The notes below the pieces were generated by a model that saw only the letters and a list, made by a program, of their open reading frames with translations, was not told the origin of the DNA and did no database searches. The position numbers and the translations under genes are program-made. 5,354 nucleotides of DNA from Yoonia sp. (lineage in GTDB: Bacteria > Pseudomonadota > Alphaproteobacteria > Rhodobacterales > Rhodobacteraceae). This document shows positions 1 to 5,354 of this stretch, piece by piece (position 1 is the first letter of the stretch; each line of letters opens with the position of its first letter). The stretch is from positions 1-5,354 of the forward strand of contig JAHDGO010000163.1 in NCBI GenBank assembly GCA_020627605.1. Direction: 5' to 3'.

Positions 1-262
1 AGTCAACAACGTCGTTCTCGCCCACGCCCATGCTGCGAAACATATTGGCGGTCTGGGCGGTCTTTTCGCGCAGCGCGCTCCAACTCAGGGTTTCACAGGG
101 CGCTTTTGGATCGGACATCAGACTAAAGCTGACCGCGTTCCGATTGGGAAACTTTGAGGCCGTCTGGCTGAGAAGCGCAAACGTGGTTGTGGGCACGTCG
201 CGCTTGTCCCACATCATTTCATTTTCGATGGCGTCCCGGTCTGCGACACTGGCAAAGGCCAT
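1..262 (-). CDS. Acyl-CoA synthetase (AMP-binding, ANL superfamily), N-terminal part
   Basis: This partial gene begins at ATG 262-260 and leaves the window at its left edge, so only about 87 N-terminal residues are visible. The protein begins MAFASVADRDAIENEMMWDK. It later shows the usual N-terminal pattern of fatty-acyl-CoA synthetases: a stretch on wearing-out substrates (FALLSQTASKFPNRNAV), then LSWSALREKTAQTANMFRSM, then GVGENDVV. In this family the pattern corresponds to the segment before the AMP-binding P-loop. Family members activate a carboxylic acid with ATP to an acyl-adenylate and then form the CoA thioester in the cytoplasm. The start is supported by a strong Shine-Dalgarno sequence, AGGGAGGA, at 268-275 on the minus strand, five bases before the ATG. 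It lies 109 bases downstream of the ABC exporter on the same strand and could be co-transcribed or have its own promoter. The catalytic motifs and substrate cannot be judged because they lie outside the window. Confidence 0.8.
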   Translation of the reverse strand, partial: MAFASVADRDAIENEMMWDKRDVPTTTFALLSQTASKFPNRNAVSFSLMSDPKAPCETLSWSALREKTAQTANMFRSMGVGENDVVD

Positions 263-288
263 GCCTGTCCTCCCTGTTCATGTTCTTA

Positions 289-302
289 CCGCACGGATGC
301 GG
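289..302 (-). other. Small hairpin in the leader of the acyl-CoA synthetase gene
   Basis: Positions 289-293 (CCGCA) pair with 298-302 (TGCGG) around a four-base loop. The hairpin sits about 13 bases before the Shine-Dalgarno site of the acyl-CoA synthetase. It has only five base pairs and no following T-run, so it is not a terminator. It may be chance in GC-rich DNA. The rest of the 263-371 gap holds no gene. Confidence 0.25.
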
Positions 303-319
303 CCTCCCTTCTGCACAGG

Positions 320-339
320 TTGCGAGGTTTTCTGCGCAA
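320..339. promoter_or_regulatory. Candidate operator: inverted repeat TTGCG-N10-CGCAA
   Basis: The arms at 320-324 and 335-339 form a perfect 5-bp inverted repeat with centres one and a half helical turns apart. It lies 58-77 bases upstream of the acyl-CoA synthetase start, in the gap after the exporter, where a transcription-factor site would be expected. No known regulator motif was recognised, and short repeats of this size also arise by chance. Confidence 0.2.
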
Positions 340-371
340 TCACAAGTCTGACGCTACGAAAAACGTGGCGA

Positions 372-2162
372 CTACTCTGCGGCAACGCCTTCGGTGAACT
401 GCAGACGCGCAAGACGGGCATAAAGACCGCCCTGTGCGACCAGACTGTCATGGGTGCCCTGCGCCACGATCCGGCCGCCTTCCAGCACGATAATGCGGTC
501 GGCCTTTTTCACCGTCGCCAGACGGTGGGCCACAATCAGTGTTGTCCGTGAGCGCGCCAGTTCCTCTACCGCGCGCTGCACTGCAAATTCGCTTTCGGCA
601 TCCAGCGCGCTTGTGGCCTCGTCCAGCAGCAGAATTGGTGCATCGCGCAGGATCGCGCGGGCGATGGCGATCCGTTGTTTCTGACCGCCGGACAGCATCA
701 CACCGCGTTCACCGACATAGCTGTCATAGCCGTCAGGCAGGACAGAGAGGAATTCATGCGCCGCTGCGGCCTTGGCGGCCTCTTCTACCTCGGCATCCGT
801 TGCCGTGGGTCGGCCAAAGCGGATATTCTCGCGCGCCGTATCGGCAAAAATGACCGGGTCCTGCGGGACCAGCGCGATATGCTGACGAAAGTCGCCACGG
901 GCCAGATCACGCAGATCGGTTTCGTCAATCTTCACTGCGCCCGATTGCGGGTCATAGAACCGCTGAACCATCTGGATGATCGTACTTTTGCCAGCACCGG
1001 ACGGCCCGACAAGGGCGACGGTTTCACCCGGCTGGATGTGCAGGTCGATCCCATCAAGCGCGGAGACCTCTGGCCGGGACGGGTAGTAGAACCGCACATC
1101 TTCAAAGCTCAGCGCGCCTTTCACCGGCTCTGCCAGCTTCTGGGGCTGTGCCGGATCCTGCACCGGATCTTCAGCCGTCAGCAACTCAATCAGGCGCTCG
1201 GTTGCCCCTGCCGCCCGCTGCAACTCACCCCAGACCTCTGCAAGGGCGGCGACCGCGCCGCCCACCATGATCGTGTAGATCATGAACTGGACCAGCCCGC
1301 CTTCGGTGATCTCGCCGCGGCTGACATCCTCTGACCCCATCTGCAGAAACAGCACAATCGCGGCAAAGACCATGAAAATCACGATGGCGGTCAGCATGGC
1401 ACGCGTCATGATGCGACGACGTGCAGAGCGGTAGCTTTCCTCTGTCACCTCGTCGAATTTCTTGCGGCTCAGCGCCTCATGCGTAAAGGCCTGCACGGTT
1501 TGCGCCGAGAGCAATTGTTCAGAGGCGTCGCCAGAGGACTCCGCGATCAGATCCTGATTTTCCTTTGACAGGCTGCGGACACGCCGCCCCAGAAACAGAA
1601 TTGGAAACAGCACAACCGGGATCGGCCAGAGGACCATGATGCTCATCTTCACAGAGGTCAGCAGCATCAGGACGACGCCACCAAAGAAGATCAGGATGTT
1701 GCGCAGGGCGATCGAGGCAGAGCTGCCGATGACCGACAGGATCAGTGTCGTGTCCGTGGTGATCCGGCTGAGCACCTCGCCGGTCATGATCTTTTCGTAG
1801 AAGGCCGGGCTCATGCTGATCATGCGGTTGAACACCGCCTTGCGGATGTCAGCCACAACCCGTTCGCCCAAGCGGGTCACAAGGTAGTAACGCGCGGCGG
1901 TCCCGAAGGCGAGCAGCACGGCAATGGCCAGAAAGGTCACGAAATGGCGGCTGATCTCTTCACTATCGAGGCCAAAGCTGTCGACGACCAGACGTGCCGC
2001 CACCGGAAAGGTCAGCGCGACCATGGCGGTAAAGACAAGGGCCACGCCAGCGCCGATGATGTTCAGCTTGTAGGGTTTGACAAAAGGCCAGAGGGCGCGC
2101 AGCGCGCCCACCCTTTTGCCGGCCGGTCGATCCTCTGGTTTCTGGGTGGTCGTATCGGCCAT
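372..2162 (-). CDS. MsbA-like ABC exporter half-transporter (fused membrane domain and ATPase)
   Basis: This 596-residue inner-membrane protein is a type I ABC exporter (type IV fold) half-transporter that should act as a homodimer and pump a lipid or hydrophobic compound out of the cytoplasm with ATP. The membrane domain covers about residues 20-325, with hydrophobic segments near 33-55, 73-95, 150-169, 172-192, 255-275 and 290-310. The ATPase domain follows, with A-loop tyrosines 359/360, Walker A GPSGAGKST (386-394), Q-loop Q434, X-loop VGERG (483-487), signature LSGGQ (490-494), Walker B ILLLDE ending at D514-E515, D-loop SALD (518-521) and H-loop H546. All the motifs are intact, so it should be active. 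Length and order match the alphaproteobacterial MsbA-related family (TIGR02204, from memory). The start is ATG 2162-2160 with AAGGAT at 2169-2174, and the stop is TAG. The substrate cannot be read from sequence; true MsbA (lipid A flippase) is possible but not shown. Confidence 0.93.
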   Translation of the reverse strand: MADTTTQKPEDRPAGKRVGALRALWPFVKPYKLNIIGAGVALVFTAMVALTFPVAARLVVDSFGLDSEEISRHFVTFLAIAVLLAFGTAARYYLVTRLGERVVADIRKAVFNRMISMSPAFYEKIMTGEVLSRITTDTTLILSVIGSSASIALRNILIFFGGVVLMLLTSVKMSIMVLWPIPVVLFPILFLGRRVRSLSKENQDLIAESSGDASEQLLSAQTVQAFTHEALSRKKFDEVTEESYRSARRRIMTRAMLTAIVIFMVFAAIVLFLQMGSEDVSRGEITEGGLVQFMIYTIMVGGAVAALAEVWGELQRAAGATERLIELLTAEDPVQDPAQPQKLAEPVKGALSFEDVRFYYPSRPEVSALDGIDLHIQPGETVALVGPSGAGKSTIIQMVQRFYDPQSGAVKIDETDLRDLARGDFRQHIALVPQDPVIFADTARENIRFGRPTATDAEVEEAAKAAAAHEFLSVLPDGYDSYVGERGVMLSGGQKQRIAIARAILRDAPILLLDEATSALDAESEFAVQRAVEELARSRTTLIVAHRLATVKKADRIIVLEGGRIVAQGTHDSLVAQGGLYARLARLQFTEGVAAE

Positions 2163-2188
2163 GGGTCATCCTTTGTCGCGCATGCAAG

Positions 2189-2217
2189 CACATAAAACTG
2201 AACTGAACGTTTCACAA
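2189..2217 (-). promoter_or_regulatory. Candidate sigma-70 promoter of the ABC exporter
   Basis: On the minus strand, TTGTGA (2217-2212) and TATGTG (2194-2189) are 17 bases apart, which gives a -35/-10 pair with four and three consensus matches. Transcription would begin near 2182, leaving a leader of about 20 bases that contains the Shine-Dalgarno site at 2169-2174. The spacer carries a tandem five-base repeat (AACTGAACTGAAC at 2196-2208 on the plus strand). The remaining part of the 2163-2299 gap has no gene. Confidence 0.35.
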
Positions 2218-2299
2218 GGCAAGGGTCTGCATAATGATCATACGCGCATGCATGTCACCGGCGTGGCTGCGGCAAGGCAAAGTGATGGTAGGATCAGGT

Positions 2300-2373
2300 T
2301 GGAGCGGGCGACGGGAATCGAACCCGTATCATCAGCTTGGAAGGCTGAGGTCTTACCATTACACAACGCCCGC
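2300..2373 (-). tRNA. tRNA-Gly (anticodon UCC)
   Basis: The 74-base gene reads from 2373 to 2300 and folds into a full cloverleaf. Acceptor arm GCGGGCG (2373-2367) pairs with CGCCCGC (2310-2304), the discriminator base is U, and the CCA end is encoded (2302-2300). The anticodon stem TCAGC/GCTGA encloses the loop CTTCCAA, with anticodon TCC at 2341-2339. The T-arm is ACGGG-TTCGATT-CCCGT. The anticodon reads GGA and, by wobble, GGG glycine codons. The arms closely match other bacterial tRNA-Gly(UCC). One oddity is a G-G mismatch at positions 12/23 in the D-stem. It stands alone between the uptake operon and the exporter. Confidence 0.97.
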
Positions 2374-2387
2374 CCGAACCGAGGCTT

Positions 2388-2415
2388 GGGTATGTCATGG
2401 CACGTCGCGCGTCAA
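2388..2415 (-). promoter_or_regulatory. Candidate promoter of the tRNA-Gly gene
   Basis: The minus strand has TTGACG at 2415-2410, a near-consensus -35 box. A weak -10 box follows 15-16 bases later (CATACC at 2394-2389 or ATACCC at 2393-2388). Transcription would start near 2382, a few bases before the mature 5' end at 2373, as is usual for a tRNA trimmed by RNase P. The -35 is convincing; the -10 is poor. Confidence 0.4.
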
Positions 2416-2437
2416 GCTGGAAGGACGGCGTGTCACA

Positions 2438-2460
2438 GGCAAATTTGCCGGCGACCGCCG
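2438..2460 (-). terminator. Weak candidate terminator after the PaaK-like gene
   Basis: Seven bases after the stop codon the minus strand has a 4-bp GC stem (CGGC-GGTC-GCCG, 2460-2449). The 12-base perfect palindrome GGCAAATTTGCC (2449-2438) abuts it, sharing one base. The T-run is only three bases, so it is a poor intrinsic terminator. The position at the end of the operon, before the tRNA promoter, is the main support. The palindrome could instead be a protein-binding site. Confidence 0.25.
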
Positions 2461-2467
2461 ACGCTGA

Positions 2468-3655
2468 TCATTCGAACGTCCGCAGGTCCTCAATCACTTT
2501 GCCGTCGTTTGGCAGGCCACCAGGCGGGATCAGCTCGATCTGCGCGCGCATCTTCAGTGTGGCGACAATGCTGTCTTCGTAAAGGGCGGGGTTCATCGCG
2601 CGGGTCTCGATCTGCACGGTCATGACGTCTTTTTCGTCCTGCCGGCTGGCGACCACACGGGCGCGGGTGATTTCATCGTGGCGCGCGACAAGTTGCGCCA
2701 CCTGTTCGGGGCGCACGAACATGCCCTTGATCTTGGTGGTCTGGTCGGCGCGACCCATCCAGCCCTTGATCCGACGATTTGTGCGCCCGCAAGGGCTGGC
2801 TCCCGGCATCATGGCGGACAGATCGCCTGTCGCAAACCTGATCAGCGGATAGTCCGGGTTCAGCGATGTCACGACAACCTCACCAACCTCGCCGTCGCGT
2901 ACCGGGTCACCGGTTCCGGGGCGCACGATTTCGACGATCACGCCTTCGTCGATGATCATCCCCTCCATCGCGGGGCTTTCATAGGCGATGTTGCCAAGAT
3001 CAGCGGTCGCATAGGCCTGCAGGCAGCGAATACCACGATCCGTGTACCAGTCCCGCAGACTGGGGAAGAGCGCGCCACCTGATACTGCCGCGCGTGTGAT
3101 TTTCAGTGTCTGACCCGCTGCATCTGCCGCCTCAAGGATGACCTTCAGGTAGTCGGGCGTCCCGGCATAGGCAGTTGTGCCAATGTCGACCGCCGCCTGT
3201 ACCTGCAAATCCGTCTGCCCGGTGCCGGCAGGCAGCACGGCGGCCCCCACGGCCCGCGCACCGTTTTCAAAGATCATGCCCGCGGGTGTCAGATGATAGC
3301 CGAAACAGTTCTGCACGATATCGCCTTTGCCAATGCCGACCGCATGGACAAAGCGGCCCATGCGCCACCAGTCATGGCTGACCCCGCCGGGTTCATAGAT
3401 CGGCCCCGGCGACTGAAAATAATGCGCAACATTGTCCACATGCAGGCCCCCGAATGGCGGCTGTGCCTTTTGCCGGGCTGACAGGTCGGATTTGCGTAAC
3501 ACGGGCAAGGTCGCAAGCGCCGCAATGTCGGTTAACGGGCTCTGACCTAGCAATTTGTTCAATGTGCGCAGCTGATCCGCCTCGCGTGCGTCCTGCGTGC
3601 GCGTTTCCAGCGCGTCGAAATGGCTTGTCTCGCGTGCGTCTTTCATTTCGGTCAT
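2468..3655 (-). CDS. Phenylacetate-CoA ligase-like AMP-forming protein (PaaK family)
   Basis: This cytoplasmic protein of 395 residues belongs to the phenylacetate-CoA ligase branch of the ANL superfamily, whose members adenylate an acid and join it to CoA. Visible motifs are GTPDYLK (165-171), SGGALFP (192-198), YATADLG (215-221, at the place of the aromatic-glutamate motif), TGDLS (276-280, with ribose-binding D278), the hinge GRADQTTKIKGMFVRP (301-316) and a near-C-terminal GKVIEDLR with K386 as candidate catalytic lysine. The glycine-rich P-loop usual in PaaK is replaced by QSPGPIYEPG (81-90), and the protein is about 40 residues shorter than typical PaaK. I chose ATG 3655-3653 because it overlaps the upstream stop as ATGA. 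A GTG at 3664 would add three residues. There is little Shine-Dalgarno sequence, which fits translational coupling. It is probably the last gene of the uptake operon and may activate the imported acid. The substrate is unknown. Confidence 0.87.
   Translation of the reverse strand: MTEMKDARETSHFDALETRTQDAREADQLRTLNKLLGQSPLTDIAALATLPVLRKSDLSARQKAQPPFGGLHVDNVAHYFQSPGPIYEPGGVSHDWWRMGRFVHAVGIGKGDIVQNCFGYHLTPAGMIFENGARAVGAAVLPAGTGQTDLQVQAAVDIGTTAYAGTPDYLKVILEAADAAGQTLKITRAAVSGGALFPSLRDWYTDRGIRCLQAYATADLGNIAYESPAMEGMIIDEGVIVEIVRPGTGDPVRDGEVGEVVVTSLNPDYPLIRFATGDLSAMMPGASPCGRTNRRIKGWMGRADQTTKIKGMFVRPEQVAQLVARHDEITRARVVASRQDEKDVMTVQIETRAMNPALYEDSIVATLKMRAQIELIPPGGLPNDGKVIEDLRTFE
3652..3655 (-). other. 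ATGA stop-start overlap (translational coupling)
   Basis: The TGA stop of the LivF-type gene and the ATG of the PaaK-like gene share bases in ATGA. The sequence before this ATG has only a weak purine run (GGTGG), so ribosomes ending the first gene probably restart on the second. This would tie enzyme output to ATPase output. Confidence 0.75.
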
Positions 3656-4473
3656 GCCAACCACCGCTTGCGCCGCCGGTAAGAGCGGACGTCGCGAAAG
3701 GACTTACGGCCCTCCTCGGAAATACCCAGATAAAATTCCTTGACGTCAGGGTTCTCTCGCAGCTCTGCTGCGGGTCCTTCCATCACCACGCGCCCGCTTT
3801 CCAGAATGTAGCCATGATGCGCGAAACGCAGGGCGACATTGGTGTTTTGCTCGGCGAGCAAAAAGCTGACGCCTTCTTTCTCATTGAGGTTCTTCACGAT
3901 CGTGAAAATCTCTTCCACCAGTTGAGGCGCCAGCCCCATGGAGGGTTCGTCCAGCAGGATCGTCTCTGGCCGGCTCATCAAGGCGCGGCCAATGGCGCAC
4001 ATCTGCTGCTCACCGCCAGAGGTATAGCCTGCCTGAGAGCGGCGGCGTTCCTTCAGACGCGGGAAATAGGTATAAACCAGATCAAGGTCGGCATTGATCG
4101 CCGCTGTCCCGTCACTGCGGGTGTAAGCGCCTGTCAGGAGGTTTTCCTCGACTGTCAGATGTTCAAAGCAATGGCGGCCTTCCATGACCTGAATGACGCC
4201 CTTCTTGACCAGCGCTTCGGGGCTCAGCGCCTGAACACGCTCGCCGCGGTACTGGATGCTGCCCTTGGTCACCTCGCCGCGCTCAGAGTGCAGCAGGTTG
4301 GAAATCGCTTTCAGTGTCGTCGTCTTGCCAGCACCATTGCCACCCAGCAGGGCGGTGATGCCGCCCTTGGGTACGGTCAGGCTGACACCCTTCAACACAA
4401 GGATGACCCGGTTGTAGATCACCTCGATATTGTTGACCTCTAGCAGGGTCTCTGTCTGTCCGGCGTCCAGCAT
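3652..4473 (-). CDS. LivF-type ABC transporter ATP-binding protein (HAAT family)
   Basis: This 273-residue ATPase is of the LivF type, which pairs with a LivG-type ATPase on the cytoplasmic face of LivH/LivM-like permeases to drive uptake of branched-chain amino acids or similar carboxylic compounds. Motifs are Walker A GGNGAGKTT (44-52), VMEGRHCFEHLTVEENL (96-112, the LivF 'PEGR..F..LTVEENL' region), signature TSGGEQQ (151-157), Walker B ILLLDEP-like TILLDEP with D175-E176, and AEQN (207-210), where LivF proteins have EQN in place of the H-loop histidine. The usual LivF length is about 235, and the excess is mostly a C-terminal tail rich in Arg/Lys (RKSFRDVRSYRRRKRW). I chose ATG 4473-4471 because AAGGA lies eight bases before it. 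An upstream in-frame start at 4524 would cross the intercistronic hairpin and lacks such a site. It is followed by the PaaK-like gene with ATGA overlap. Transported substrate is not known. Confidence 0.92.
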   Translation of the reverse strand: MLDAGQTETLLEVNNIEVIYNRVILVLKGVSLTVPKGGITALLGGNGAGKTTTLKAISNLLHSERGEVTKGSIQYRGERVQALSPEALVKKGVIQVMEGRHCFEHLTVEENLLTGAYTRSDGTAAINADLDLVYTYFPRLKERRRSQAGYTSGGEQQMCAIGRALMSRPETILLDEPSMGLAPQLVEEIFTIVKNLNEKEGVSFLLAEQNTNVALRFAHHGYILESGRVVMEGPAAELRENPDVKEFYLGISEEGRKSFRDVRSYRRRKRWLA

Positions 4474-4481
4474 ATCTGTCG

Positions 4482-4486
4482 TCCTT
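4482..4486 (-). promoter_or_regulatory. Shine-Dalgarno site fixing the LivF-type start
   Basis: AAGGA on the minus strand ends eight bases before ATG 4473. It decides for this start over the longer reading frame from 4524, which would begin inside the hairpin. Confidence 0.75.
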
Positions 4487-4497
4487 GCGGGTGTGGA

Positions 4498-4523
4498 TGC
4501 GGGCCGGGTGTGACCGGCCCGCA
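4498..4523 (-). other. Intercistronic stem-loop between binding-protein and ATPase genes
   Basis: Positions 4498-4507 pair perfectly with 4514-4523, giving a 10-bp stem with nine G-C pairs and a six-base loop. It starts ten bases after the binding-protein stop codon and ends eleven bases before the Shine-Dalgarno site of the next gene. No T-run follows on either strand, so it is not a complete intrinsic terminator. Such hairpins after binding-protein genes are known to protect the upstream message from 3' exonucleases or to attenuate read-through, which raises binding protein above the membrane parts. That role here is inferred. Confidence 0.7.
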
Positions 4524-4533
4524 CATCAGTGGA

Positions 4534-5354
4534 TCAGGTACAGCCCGGTTCCACGTTGTTTTCAGCGGCGTAGGCCATGCTGTCCTCAACGATCAGCTGG
4601 TCGATGACGGTCTGATCGCTTTCGATGTAGTCGGTCAGCGCCTCAAACGCGCCGGCAGAGGCATTCCATTGCTGGATGATACCCATGCCCGACCCGCCGT
4701 GGTCTTCACAGGTGACCGAGAAGACCGGCCCGATGCCGGGTGCGCCCCAGCCTTCCATCGTCGCTTCGGTCACTTCGAGGGCTTCCATACCGTCGCGCAT
4801 CATCTCTGCTGTGATGTCGCTGACGCCGTGGATTTCCTGCGCCTTCTTGATCGCCTCGGCGGCCAGCATGGCAGCATACATGCCCCGCACATAAAGCACC
4901 GATCCGATGTTGCTGCCGTCACCGGCGTTCAGCCCGGCATCAATGACGGCCGTCTGGATTTCGTCCAGCACAGGCAGGTCAGGGTTCAAGCGGTTCATGT
5001 TCAGCGACTTGTAACCATTGGCCCCCGCACCTGCAGGTGTCACGTCATGTTCGGCCCCGGCCCACCAGTTGCCGATGAAATTTTCCATCGGGAAGTTGAT
5101 GTTTGATGCTTCCTGCACCGCGACCTGGTTCATCACGCCCCAGCCCCACATCAGCACGTAATCCGGACGCTCGCGCCGGATTTGCAGCCACTGCGACTTC
5201 TGCTCTTGCCCCGGATGGTCCACGGCAATTTCAGAGAACGCGAACCCGTGAATGTCAGACAAGGCCTCCAGCGTGCGGATCGGCTCCTTGCCGTAGGCGG
5301 AGTTGTGGTAGAGCAGCGAAATCTTCTTGCCATTCAGATCACCGTCATTCTGCT
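4534..5354 (-). CDS. Periplasmic substrate-binding protein, Leu/Ile/Val-binding type (C-terminal part)
   Basis: The reading frame is open to the right edge, so 272 C-terminal residues are visible and the signal peptide and first lobe lie outside. The TTG at 5262 is internal, because the frame continues upstream without a stop (LNGKKISLLYHNSAYGKEP). It is a type I periplasmic binding protein (Peripla_BP_6). The segment with YHNSAYGKEP, then VDHPGQEQKSQWLQIRRERP and YVLMWGWGVMNQVAVQEA, is the classic second-lobe pattern, and FIGNWWAGAEHDVTPAGAGA follows. There are two cysteines, in SVTCEDHGG and in the last residues EPGCT, which could form a periplasmic disulfide. Family members capture branched-chain amino acids, amides, or aromatic and aliphatic acids and deliver them to the LivH/LivM permease. 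The downstream PaaK-like gene favours an acid substrate. Typical full length is about 400 residues. Confidence 0.92.
   Translation of the reverse strand, partial: QNDGDLNGKKISLLYHNSAYGKEPIRTLEALSDIHGFAFSEIAVDHPGQEQKSQWLQIRRERPDYVLMWGWGVMNQVAVQEASNINFPMENFIGNWWAGAEHDVTPAGAGANGYKSLNMNRLNPDLPVLDEIQTAVIDAGLNAGDGSNIGSVLYVRGMYAAMLAAEAIKKAQEIHGVSDITAEMMRDGMEALEVTEATMEGWGAPGIGPVFSVTCEDHGGSGMGIIQQWNASAGAFEALTDYIESDQTVIDQLIVEDSMAYAAENNVEPGCT

Noticed and set aside
675..1334. Plus-strand open frame of 219 codons inside the ABC exporter
   Set aside because: It is antisense to the ATPase domain, shows no family motifs and has no supporting ribosome site.
2196..2214. Alphaproteobacterial LexA (SOS) box GTTC-N7-GTTC in the exporter promoter
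   Set aside because: The two GTTC units are five bases apart, not eleven, so the spacing does not fit.
2300..2373. tRNA as an integration site for a mobile element
   Set aside because: No integrase gene and no duplicated tRNA 3' end were seen in the window, and both flanks carry ordinary chromosomal genes.
2077..2625. Plus-strand open frame running across the tRNA
   Set aside because: It crosses the exporter start, the tRNA and the ligase-like 3' end, and its translation is shadow-like.
3454..4443. Long open frame on the plus strand (329 codons) opposite the LivF-type gene
   Set aside because: It is antisense to a gene with full ABC motifs, its translation has no recognisable domain, and it crosses a gene boundary. 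It is a by-product of GC-rich codon use.
4474..4524. Longer N-terminus for the LivF-type protein starting at 4524
   Set aside because: The extra residues are Arg/Thr/Pro-rich and unlike the family, the start is within the hairpin, and the ATG at 4473 has a good Shine-Dalgarno site.
5260..5262. TTG at 5262 as start of the binding protein
   Set aside because: The frame continues upstream to the window edge with clear family sequence, so the TTG is an internal leucine codon.

Overview
The window looks like a stretch of a GC-rich alphaproteobacterial chromosome, most likely Rhodobacteraceae (Roseobacter group). This is inferred from codon usage, the style of the proteins and the tRNA; nothing in the window fixes the species. 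All five protein genes and the single tRNA lie on the minus strand, so transcription runs from high to low coordinates. Coding density is high, and the intergenic gaps are about 60, 94, 137 and 109 bases. No insertion sequence, phage gene, CRISPR array or attachment duplication was seen.

Right part (positions 5354 down to 2468): the downstream end of an uptake operon. It holds the C-terminal part of a periplasmic type I (Leu/Ile/Val-binding-like) substrate-binding protein, then a LivF-type ATP-binding protein with a basic C-terminal tail, then a short phenylacetate-CoA-ligase-like (PaaK-like) AMP-forming enzyme. A strong 10-bp hairpin lies between the first two genes. The last two overlap by four bases (ATGA), which suggests translational coupling. 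The permeases and LivG-type ATPase are not in the window and are probably further upstream. A HAAT-type importer paired with a CoA-ligase relative suggests uptake and CoA activation of an organic or aromatic acid rather than plain amino-acid transport. That is inference.

Middle (2300-2373): a complete tRNA-Gly with anticodon UCC and encoded CCA, with its own plausible promoter.

Left part (2162 down to 1): a full-length MsbA-like ABC exporter with fused membrane and ATPase domains, then, after a 109-base gap, the N-terminal 87 residues of an acyl-CoA synthetase that runs off the window. Each gene has a good Shine-Dalgarno site. The gene content is mostly ordinary. The most notable points are the altered phosphate-binding loop of the PaaK-like protein, its tight coupling to the transporter ATPase, and the intercistronic hairpin.
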